A stretch of 48,362 nucleotides of DNA from Sphingomonadales bacterium (GTDB lineage: Bacteria > Pseudomonadota > Alphaproteobacteria > SMXS01), in assembly GCA_022844405.1 (NCBI GenBank), contig JALHLV010000028.1, positions 1 to 48,362 on the forward strand. Direction: 5' to 3'. Position numbers and translations under genes: made by a program. Shown here one piece after another: positions 42,000 through 48,362 of the stretch. The stretch's first letter is position 1. The number at the start of each line of letters is the position of its first letter. Below the pieces are notes generated by a model. It did not search any database and was not told where the DNA came from. It saw only the letters and a program-made list of their open reading frames with translations.

Positions 42000-42635
42000 A
42001 TGAAACTCTACTACAGCCCACTCGCTTGCAGCCTTGCCGATCACATCGCGCTCAAGGAGGCCGGCGCCACGTTCGAGTACGAGGCCGTCGATCTCAAGAC
42101 GAAGCTCACGGCGTCCGGCCGGGATTTCACGGACATCTCCAGGAAAGGGTATGTGCCGGCCCTGATCCTCGACAGCGGCGAGATGATCACCGAGAACATT
42201 GCCATCCTCGACTACCTCGCGTCGCGCTATCCGCATCTTTCGATACCCGGCGAACTGGGTCGCACGCGTATTCTTGAGGCGCTGACTTTCATTTCGACCG
42301 AGCTGCATCGCAACTTCAAGCCGATGTGGCACGCGCACGGCTTTCAGGAGAAGGCGCGGGCCAGCGAGACGCTCGAAGATCTGTTCCAGTTCATCTCGGA
42401 CGAGTTCAAAGGCGCCTACCTGTTCGGCGACGAGCCGAGCGTCGCCGACTTCTACCTGTTCGTTCTCCTGCTCTGGGCGGCCAGGTTCGAGGTTCCGGTT
42501 ACTCCGACGCTGCAAGCGATGCGAACGCGTATGCAGACACGCCCTGCGGTCCAAGCGGCCATGCGAGATGAAGGCCTGGACGTCGAGGGCGCCGGCCGAC
42601 AAGGGGCTGAAAATGCCGCCGCTCTCACATCCTGA
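42000..42635 (+). CDS. gstA: Beta-class glutathione S-transferase
   Basis: 211 residues. 'MKLYYSPLACSLADHIALKE' has the beta-class Cys10, 'KGYVPALILDSGEMITENIA' the cis-Pro loop and Glu/Asn gamma-glutamyl contact, and 'FGDEPSVADFYLFVLL' the N-capping box of the helical domain. Bacterial beta-class enzymes conjugate or reduce electrophiles and often hold glutathione in a mixed disulfide. AGGAG lies 9 nt upstream of the ATG. The 3' end overlaps the start of the next gene by 23 bp, favouring coupled expression. Confidence 0.92.
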   Translation: MKLYYSPLACSLADHIALKEAGATFEYEAVDLKTKLTASGRDFTDISRKGYVPALILDSGEMITENIAILDYLASRYPHLSIPGELGRTRILEALTFISTELHRNFKPMWHAHGFQEKARASETLEDLFQFISDEFKGAYLFGDEPSVADFYLFVLLLWAARFEVPVTPTLQAMRTRMQTRPAVQAAMRDEGLDVEGAGRQGAENAAALTS

Positions 42636-43650
42636 ACGAAGAAGCTTTCTGCGGGGCGTTGGCGTAGCCGCGTTGGCGGCAACCGCAGGCGCGTTGGGCA
42701 ACCCCTCCGACGTTCAGGCGGCGCAGCTCTCGGGAACCGGAGACAACGATAGCATGGAGCCAATGCAGCAGATTTCCGCTGGCGTGCTCGACGTCGGCTA
42801 TCACGATGCGGGGCCGCGCGACGGTAAGGTCGTCCTGCTCCTTCATGGCTATCCCTATGACATTCACAGCTTTGCTGAAGTGTCACCAATGTTGGTAGCG
42901 ATAGGCTACCGCGTCGTCACGCCGTGGTTGCGTGGTCACGGCACGACGCGATTTCTCGACGACGCCACCCCGCGTTCGGGCCAGCAGGGCGCGATCGGGG
43001 CGGATGTGAACGCGTTGATGGACGCACTCAACATCGAGAAGGCCGTGCTCGCGGGTTTCGATTGGGGCGGTCGCGCAGCCTGCGTCGCCGCCGCATTGTG
43101 GCCGGAACGGTGTAGCGGCCTGGTCAGCGTGAACAGCTATCTGATTCAGGACATCGCCCGCGCGGGCATGCCGATCCCGGCGAAGATCGAGTCCGGTCTC
43201 TGGTACCAGTACTATTTCCAGACCGAGCGGGGCCGGGCAGGGCTGGAAGCCGATCGGCGCGCGATCGCGCGGGTGATCTGGGAGCGCAACTCGCCGGCCT
43301 GGCATTTTAGCGAGGACACATTCGAGCGGACGGCGCGGGCGTTCGACAATCCGGACTATGTCGATGTGGTGATCCACTCCTATCGCCACCGCCTTGGCCT
43401 TGCGCCTGGATACGCCGCCTACGAAAGCATTGAGGGGAAGCTCGCCGGACAACCTCCAATTGTTGCTCCCGCCATCACGCTCGACGGCGAGGCCGACGGG
43501 AATTATCCGGCGAGCGACGGGTCGGCGACTGGAGCGAGGTTTCACGGTCCCCGACAGCACCGCCGCGTCCCCGGCGCGGGCCATAACCTGCCTCAGGAGG
43601 CGCCACGCGCGTTTGCCGATGCTGTCATTGATCTGATGGGCGGCGGCTGA
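42613..43650 (+). CDS. Alpha/beta hydrolase, epoxide-hydrolase/dehalogenase-like, Tat-exported
   Basis: 345 residues. A twin-arginine leader ('PERRSFLRGVGVAALAATAG') is followed by an alpha/beta hydrolase: 'LLLHGYPYDIHSFAEVSPML', 'TPWLRGHGTT', nucleophile Asp in 'VLAGFDWGGRAACVAA', and His in 'GAGHNLPQEAPRAF'. The Asp nucleophile (GFDWGG) is typical of epoxide hydrolases and haloalkane dehalogenases. The ATG at 42613 has a GGGG-type site upstream; the longer frame (ATG 42568) would extend inside the GST gene and spoil the Tat leader position. Likely periplasmic electrophile hydrolysis. Confidence 0.86.
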   Translation: MPPLSHPERRSFLRGVGVAALAATAGALGNPSDVQAAQLSGTGDNDSMEPMQQISAGVLDVGYHDAGPRDGKVVLLLHGYPYDIHSFAEVSPMLVAIGYRVVTPWLRGHGTTRFLDDATPRSGQQGAIGADVNALMDALNIEKAVLAGFDWGGRAACVAAALWPERCSGLVSVNSYLIQDIARAGMPIPAKIESGLWYQYYFQTERGRAGLEADRRAIARVIWERNSPAWHFSEDTFERTARAFDNPDYVDVVIHSYRHRLGLAPGYAAYESIEGKLAGQPPIVAPAITLDGEADGNYPASDGSATGARFHGPRQHRRVPGAGHNLPQEAPRAFADAVIDLMGGG

Positions 43651-43709
43651 GAAAACGCAGCGGCGATTGTAGGGACGGCGCTCACCCCATGACCAGTGGG
43701 AGCGGTAAC

Positions 43710-44111
43710 CTAATCCAGCTTGGAACTCTTCGCCTTCAGATAGGCAATGACGTCAGCGATGTCCTGATCGCCGCTTATGCCTGCGAACGTCATGTAGGTG
43801 CCCGGCACGCGTTTCGACGGCGACCGGAGGAAGTCGGACAAGGTTGGCTCATTCCAGACGAGGCCGGCGCTGCGCAAAGTCGCGGAGTAGCTGTAGCCGG
43901 GGATCGACGCTGCCGGTCGGCCTACGATGCCGTTCAGATGCGGACCCACCCCCGCCTTGGCGTCGGGCCCGACCTGATGGCAGCCCATGCACTTACGGAA
44001 CACGGTCGCGCCTGCGGATGGATCGCCAGCATGCGACAGGGTCTGAGCGTAGCCGGGAAGTAAGATCATCAGCGCTGCAGCAGCGAGGCCTGCAATCAAG
44101 ATCTGTCTCAT
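43710..44111 (-). CDS. Class I cytochrome c
   Basis: 133 residues. Signal peptide ('ILIAGLAAAALMILLPGYAQ'), haem-binding 'CMGCH' (Cys41, Cys44, His45), 'GVGPHLNGIVGRPAAS' and the distal Met in 'GTYMTFAGI'. It matches the small periplasmic cytochrome c of alphaproteobacteria (c2/c552 group), an electron carrier. It is convergent with the upstream hydrolase. The gap after it, to the left edge of the next gene at 44753, is long. Confidence 0.92.
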   Translation of the reverse strand: MRQILIAGLAAAALMILLPGYAQTLSHAGDPSAGATVFRKCMGCHQVGPDAKAGVGPHLNGIVGRPAASIPGYSYSATLRSAGLVWNEPTLSDFLRSPSKRVPGTYMTFAGISGDQDIADVIAYLKAKSSKLD

Positions 44112-44752
44112 TGGAATTGCTTTCGGCCTCGAGAGATGGGCGAGGGCAGTCCTCGCTTACCGAGAGGTGGGATGCGCGGACTCAGAGGCCATCATACCAA
44201 TGCATAGGCTTGCCCATGCTTCCGGTCGGATGCGCTAGGCGAAGGCAAGCCTCATTTGCTTTGGGCGAGCCGTGTCAACCGGACGCGACAGAGATGATAG
44301 ATGCAGGACTTTTTCCGGTTTCTTCCTGCAGCCGACGAAGCGGCAGACGAGTATCCCACCTGTCCGGCTCGAACCTCGCCTAAGGTCTATGAAAGCTTTT
44401 CAGGAATCCGGAGAGTGGGCCTCGCCTGTCGGCCCGCGCTCTAGGCGCAGGCGCCCGAAGCCCGCGCCGCGTGTCTTCGCCCTTCGGGTGACGATCGCTG
44501 AGGCAGGAGCATTTCGCCGGCGCGGCCAAGCTTCCTGCTGCGGCTTGAGCAAACCGACGCTCTGACCCAGCCCGTTCGGTTGCCAAGGGACAGGGGTCGA
44601 GTGTTCGCTCAAACTGGTTCAGATCAGTTGCGGTAGGCGAGGGGCCGATTGTTCGATCCCAGCTGATGGCGTCTTCGACTCATTGAGCCAAGCGGCGAGA
44701 GCTCGTCCGCTAGCGGGCGCTCACAGTCAACCTGTGAGCGCCCTCAGTTCCC
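44112..44752. other. Long intergenic region right of the cytochrome c gene
   Basis: About 640 bp. Several frames are open on the plus strand (for example 44272-44565) but have no coding character: composition is Arg/Ser-rich and no ribosome binding sites are evident. It holds a perfect hairpin at 44715-44743. A tRNA-T-arm-like 'GGTAGGCGAGGGGCCGATTG' near 44632 is too weak to count as a third repeat copy. Confidence 0.35.
44715..44743 (-). terminator. Perfect 12-bp hairpin after the hypothetical gene
   Basis: GGGCGCTCACAG pairs exactly with CTGTGAGCGCCC around the loop TCAAC. It is 10 bp past the stop of the gene at 44753-45244 read on the minus strand. No T-run follows, so Rho-independent function is not certain. 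Confidence 0.65.
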
Positions 44753-45244
44753 TCATTCGCGAGGTGAAACCAACGAGATCTCGGTGACCATCACCGCATC
44801 TGCCTCTTCATCCTCTTCATCTTCCTCGACCGGTTCCCACAACTTCGCCTCCGCGTTAGTCATGAAAACGGTGTTGACGATGGCGTGAATGACCGCTTGC
44901 TCGTTTGGTCCATCCCAAACAGTCGCTTGGCACACCAACTTGCCTTCGGCGTTGCGGACTTCACAACGGTTGCGAGGAATACGGCCTCCAAAGGCCATGG
45001 GCTGCTCTCCTTCAACGATAGAGAACGTGCAGTCGGGCAGCACAGCTTTGGCAAGCCTGAGAGACGCTTCGAAGTTCTTGCCGGCATTGTAGGCGTTCCA
45101 GATGCCGGCAATATCGTGAGGGTCGGCATCCTTGGTCAGCAACCAGACAAGACGCGCGAACTGGCCTCTGGTCTTCATGCCAAACCTGGAGGCGTAGTCT
45201 TTGATCTCGCTGATGGATCCGAACTTTTTATGCTTTCGCGTCAT
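44753..45244 (-). CDS. Hypothetical protein with acidic C-terminus, 163 aa
   Basis: Not recognised. The N-terminal third is basic ('MTRKHKKFGSISEIKDYASR') and holds 'GMKTRGQFARLVWLLTKDAD', which looks like a helical nucleic-acid-binding surface but fits no known HTH. The centre ('CEVRNAEGKLVCQATVWDG') is a beta-strand pair with Cys residues. A run of Glu/Asp ('EPVEEDEEDEEADAVMV') near the end is striking. A terminator-like hairpin follows. It borders the recombinase-like gene, in accessory-looking DNA, and may be part of a mobile element. Confidence 0.5.
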   Translation of the reverse strand: MTRKHKKFGSISEIKDYASRFGMKTRGQFARLVWLLTKDADPHDIAGIWNAYNAGKNFEASLRLAKAVLPDCTFSIVEGEQPMAFGGRIPRNRCEVRNAEGKLVCQATVWDGPNEQAVIHAIVNTVFMTNAEAKLWEPVEEDEEDEEADAVMVTEISLVSPRE

Positions 45245-45585
45245 GCGAATTATCCTCTTGCTTGGCGACAGGACGCAGGACGCACCTATAGCGTCCGTCG
45301 CACTTCACTGTGGGGAAGGGCTGTGATCAGCCACCAAGCGAGGGATTAAGGTCCGCTCGAAGGACCACAGGGCCGTAGCCAAGCAAGACGCATCTAGGAT
45401 CGACACGGCGTTGCGTCAAGGGTTGGCGCGCCGGTCCGATTGCAACGCTATGCCAGAGTTCGTCAGTCCCTCAATCCACAAACGATTGTCTGCGGCGGGG
45501 TAGGGGTCGCGCGATCTGATGCGGCTAGAGCGTGCACTGGGTTGGCGTGCATTCCGCTCGCTTCCATCTACCCCTGGAGGCTGGC
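45245..45585. other. Intergenic region between the hypothetical and recombinase-like genes
   Basis: About 340 bp separating the hypothetical gene (minus) from the recombinase-like gene (plus), divergently oriented. I see no repeat, tRNA or clear promoter; a short GGTCC/GGACC dyad lies at about 45351-45366. Confidence 0.3.
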
Positions 45586-47536
45586 GTGGCGAAGACCGCA
45601 AGAAAGGCGTCGACAGGGCGCGTTCGAACAGTAGGGACCGCATCGGTAAGGCGAGCGCATCGACGGCCCGACATTACTGAATTCCCTGAACCAGACAGCC
45701 CGGACTGGGAGGACGTGCCTTCATTCTCCGAAGCGCTCGACCTTCACATGCGGAGACACCGGGACGGCCCGCGTCAGCTGCGCAATGCTATTGTCGCTCC
45801 CGGAGACAGCCTCGACTGGACGGCAATCCGTTCCTGGCGCCAAGGGCGCAAGGAGCCGCGCTCCGCTGCAAGCTTCGAACTCCTGGCAAGGATAGAGGCG
45901 CGCTATCGGCTTCCCGCCGGCTATTTCAGGCGCAAGCTGGCTCATCCATCTCGCGCGACGACATGCCTGTCACTTCCGGGTGTGAAGCCGAGCGAGCGAC
46001 GACGCTTGATCTGGCATCTGCCAGACGACTTCGACCGGCGACCGCCTGCCGAGCGCAGCGAGATCCTCGAGTGGGTACGGCGCGTCATCATCAGCGGTTC
46101 GACCGAGTATCGGCGCTATCAGGCGCTTGCCATACGCGATCGCTATGCGTTGCGGTTTCTCAGTCTGGATGACGTCAACAGCATGGACGAGGCCAGCGTC
46201 CATGATCCCGACCTGCTCGGGGGGGCTCGCGCCACCCCGTACATTGCAGGAAGAGATGAGTTCCCTTGTGCGGTTCAAGACTGCGACCCTTGCGGCAGCG
46301 GGTTACCAACGAAGCGGCGTGTGGGGTGCCGAGACCGCATCCCAGAAGATCGAGCATCTGGGTCTTCTTTTTGGCGCGCTGACAGCGCTACCGGAAAGTC
46401 GCGTCAGGGGATTGGGCGTTCCGCGCGAAAGTCTGACCTTCGGCATGCTTGTCTTCCCGGCGGTGTGGGACTGGTACCTTCAATGGCGAGAGAAGCGACG
46501 TGGCTTCTATACGAACTGGGAAGTCGACATGCTGAGACTTGCCATCGCGCTGACACGCAAGGACGTCGGCTGGTTGCGCCAATCGCCAGAGTATCGGCTG
46601 CGTATTGTGGAAGTTCCGGGTCTGATTACCCGCCGCGACATCGACATGGCCGTTGGAGACTGGGGGGATGTCTGCGACCGGTTGTATCTTCATGGCCTGG
46701 CGAGGGCGAAGGAGATCGATCGTGTCGCGCGCATACACCGGGATCCATTCGAACCAATCCTGCCAATCCTCGAGGCCGATAGCCCGCTGGCTGCATACAG
46801 GTCCATCACGGACGAAATCCTGAAACGGATGCCGGATGCGCGTCGCTATCCCCGGTGCGCAGCCGAAGCCGTGCGCGCCTTCCTGATGCTTCGTATCGGG
46901 CTGCATCTCGGCGTCCGTCAGAAGAACATGCGGCAGTTGCTGTTTCAGAGAAGAGGTGCGCCGCCGACACCCGAGCGCGTTCTGGAGAGCCAGCGACGTG
47001 GGGAACTGAGGTGGCATGACCGCGATGGCGGATGGGAAGTGTTGATCCCGGCGACGGCATTCAAGAATGCACGGTCGTCCTACTTCGCGCAGAAGCCGTT
47101 TCGGATCGTGCTGCCGGATCTCGCACGCCTGTATGAATTCATCGACAGCTATCTCGATCGTCATCGGGCCCGACTTCTTCGCGGTGCCGCGGACCCGGGG
47201 ACCTTTTTCGTCAAGACCGTGAAGGCGACAAGTACGAACGCCGCCTACGAGCAGACGACCTTCTATGAGGCCTGGCGACTGATCATCCAGCGGTATGGGA
47301 TCTACAATCCGTATACCGGGCGCGGCGCCGTCAAAGGCCTGCTGCCGCACGGACCGCATAATCTTCGCGACGTCCTCGCCACGCATATCCTCAAGCGGAC
47401 GGGCTCGTATGAGCAGGCAAGCTACGCGATTCAGGACACGCCAGAGACTGTCGCCAATCACTACGGCCGGTTTCTGCCGCAGGACAAAGCAGCCCTCGCG
47501 GCTCAGGTTCTGAACCAGGTGTGGGCAGGAGAGTAA
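45586..47536 (+). pseudogene. Tyrosine-recombinase-like gene broken by a frameshift at a G7 run
   Basis: The reading frame is carried by one frame up to 46218 and by the next frame after a seven-G run (46219-46225). Removing one G gives one continuous protein of about 650 residues: 'DPDLLGG' then 'LAPPRTLQEEMSSLVRFK'. The N-terminal half includes a helical region 'AIVAPGDSLDWTAIRSWRQG' that looks like an XRE-type DNA-binding helix pair. The C-terminal half has the phage-integrase pattern: an Arg in 'GLHLGVRQKNMRQLLF', the HxxR box in 'HGPHNLRDVLATHILKRTGS', and a terminal Tyr in 'DTPETVANHYGRFLP'. The second His/Trp of the box appears as Asp/Gln, so this is a divergent family. GTG 45586 follows GGAGG by 5 nt. 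Assembly error, slippage or a true inactivation are all possible. Confidence 0.7.
46219..46225 (+). other. G7 homopolymer at the frameshift point
   Basis: Seven consecutive G residues where six would restore the recombinase-like frame. Such runs are common sites of sequencing error and of slippage. Confidence 0.75.
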
Positions 47537-47658
47537 CGCCAACTTCGAGGTCAGATCTGTCGAGGTGACGACGGGCGATCTACGAAACCCGGGGCGATAG
47601 CTTTACCGAATGTCTTGCTATCTGTAGCTTGATTTGTATCTGGCCGTTGGGGGAACAG

Positions 47659-47793
47659 ATGACAAGTCAGCCCATTGCCATGTTGGCTTTGGTCGCGTGC
47701 GAGCGACGTACCCGAGCATCGTGGATGCCTTTCGCCGAGGTTTTGGCGGACGGCGATATCAAGCACCGCCTCTCCGCGCAGGTGGCACTATGA
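47659..47793 (+). CDS. Small ORF, 44 aa, coupled to the next gene
   Basis: Begins ATG at 47659 after GGGGGAA (6 nt spacing), a strong ribosome binding site. The stop TGA (47791-47793) overlaps the ATG of the next gene (47790-47792). The product starts 'MTSQPIAMLALVACERRTRA' and ends 'DIKHRLSAQVAL'. No similarity is recognised. Its clear translation signals and coupling argue that it is translated; it may be a small partner or a leader peptide for the large gene downstream. Confidence 0.55.
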   Translation: MTSQPIAMLALVACERRTRASWMPFAEVLADGDIKHRLSAQVAL

Positions 47794-48362
47794 AATGTCC
47801 ATCGCTTCACCCGATATTCGTCGTCTCCGACCAGCCCAAGCTTGCGGCGCAGATTTCTTGCGCGCTCGCTCTCCCGGGCCACTACCTTCCCATCGTCGAT
47901 GGACCGCGCCTTACGCGTCCTGACGCGTCGGCGGAAGTCGTGAGGCGCAACAATGCGGCTGCGCGAGCCCGCGCCAAGGGAATTATACTTGCTGGTGTTT
48001 CTGATGAGTCCATCGCTGCATTTGAACAAAAGTACCCGGACTATAAGTTTGTCATCGTCAACGACGACGCGCAAATCGCGGAGATGCGCAGTAGCGCGGC
48101 GATCAAGAAGGAACCGCTGCGGTGGGGTAGTGGTCGGCTGGGCATCGGGCTCCTGACCGCCCTTCGCGCCGGATCCTCCATAATCTTCGAGGATGCCGTA
48201 TCGCCCCAGTTCGAAGTGAAGTCGGAATCCGGACATTTGGTGATTTGCGAGCAAGGCGAAGACTTGTCGGAAATCATCGCGGCAAATTACGCGTTTGCGA
48301 CCGGCGCAGGATTGCACCTCATTCCAGCTGTCGATGAGGACAAAGCCCGCGCTCTTCTGGAA
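47790..48362 (+). CDS. Unknown protein, 5' part (cut by window end)
   Basis: 191 residues are visible and the frame is open at the window end. It has no recognised domain. The first part has alternating hydrophobic strands ('IFVVSDQPKLAAQISCALAL', 'GIILAGVSDESIAAF'), then a 'VIVNDDAQIAEM' strand, 'PLRWGSGRLGIGLLTALRAG', 'SIIFEDAVSP' and 'LVICEQGEDLSEIIAANYAF' followed by 'ATGAGLHLIP'. The layout looks like a nucleotide- or receiver-like alpha/beta fold. It is next to a broken integrase-like gene and could be part of a defence or mobile module; that is inference from position only. Confidence 0.55.
   Translation, partial: MKCPSLHPIFVVSDQPKLAAQISCALALPGHYLPIVDGPRLTRPDASAEVVRRNNAAARARAKGIILAGVSDESIAAFEQKYPDYKFVIVNDDAQIAEMRSSAAIKKEPLRWGSGRLGIGLLTALRAGSSIIFEDAVSPQFEVKSESGHLVICEQGEDLSEIIAANYAFATGAGLHLIPAVDEDKARALLE

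Noticed and set aside
44272-44565. Open frames in the 640-bp gap right of cytochrome c
   Set aside because: Arg/Pro/Ser-rich, no start signals, no similarity; likely chance frames in GC-rich DNA.
46219-46225. Programmed ribosomal frameshift
   Set aside because: A G run alone is not a known slippery signal of this type, and no stimulatory hairpin or internal ribosome binding site was evident; error or mutation is simpler.
1-48362. CRISPR array, rRNA, intact insertion sequence
   Set aside because: No regularly spaced repeats, no rRNA-like sequence and no transposase with terminal inverted repeats were found on reading both strands.

Overview
The window is a high-GC (around 60-62% by eye) bacterial chromosomal segment, densely coded on both strands with many ATGA-type stop/start overlaps. 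The gene set suggests an alphaproteobacterium, perhaps a caulobacter- or sphingomonad-like lineage: FixJ-type response regulators, an ergothioneine pathway, a FabA-type dehydratase and many SDR, GST and alpha/beta-hydrolase genes. I cannot name the genus from sequence alone. No rRNA, complete tRNA, CRISPR array or intact insertion sequence was seen.

Left part (1-11.9 kb): the end of a thioredoxin-fold protein, a RidA protein, a Gre-like factor, a hypothetical protein, a CorA transporter coupled to a YfcG/YghU-type GST, and an msrB-msrA pair behind a LysR gene. A second methionine-sulfoxide unit (hydrolase-OsmC fusion plus a second MsrA) diverges from the LysR gene across two palindromes. Next come a bdcR/bdcA pair almost exactly like the E. 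coli one, an F420-reductase-like NADP protein, a medium-chain reductase and a MarR regulator with a Cys-rich tail.

Middle part (12-25 kb): an ergothioneine locus. EgtB lies apart from a row egtD - DUF427 gene - EgtE-like PLP enzyme - ABC ATPase - fused permease/binding protein. The last two have the EgtV/EgtU architecture, so synthesis and uptake of the thiol appear to be encoded together. A CHRD lipoprotein, a mercuric-reductase-like flavoprotein coupled to fabA, and a TrxC-like thioredoxin follow. Two short tRNA-T-arm-like direct repeats (12.14 and 25.20 kb) bracket this part.

Right part (25-44 kb): an EmrAB-like efflux pair with a divergent TetR gene and twin operators, an SDR, and then a tightly coupled signalling operon: a six-PAS histidine kinase and three response regulators. 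This is followed by an apparent electrophile/oxidant-handling region in which four paralogous NmrA-like NAD(P)-binding proteins alternate with three alpha/beta hydrolases, a cupin, an AhpD-like protein, a beta-class GST, a sensor-less histidine kinase and a cytochrome c.

Right edge (44.7-48.4 kb): a hypothetical gene with a perfect terminator hairpin, a tyrosine-recombinase-like gene broken by one extra G in a G7 run, and a translationally coupled pair (44-aa ORF plus a large unknown protein running off the window). This edge looks like accessory DNA.

Taken together, much of the window handles thiol/methionine oxidation and reactive electrophiles: two MsrA, one MsrB, OsmC, ergothioneine, thioredoxin, GSTs and an AhpD-like protein.
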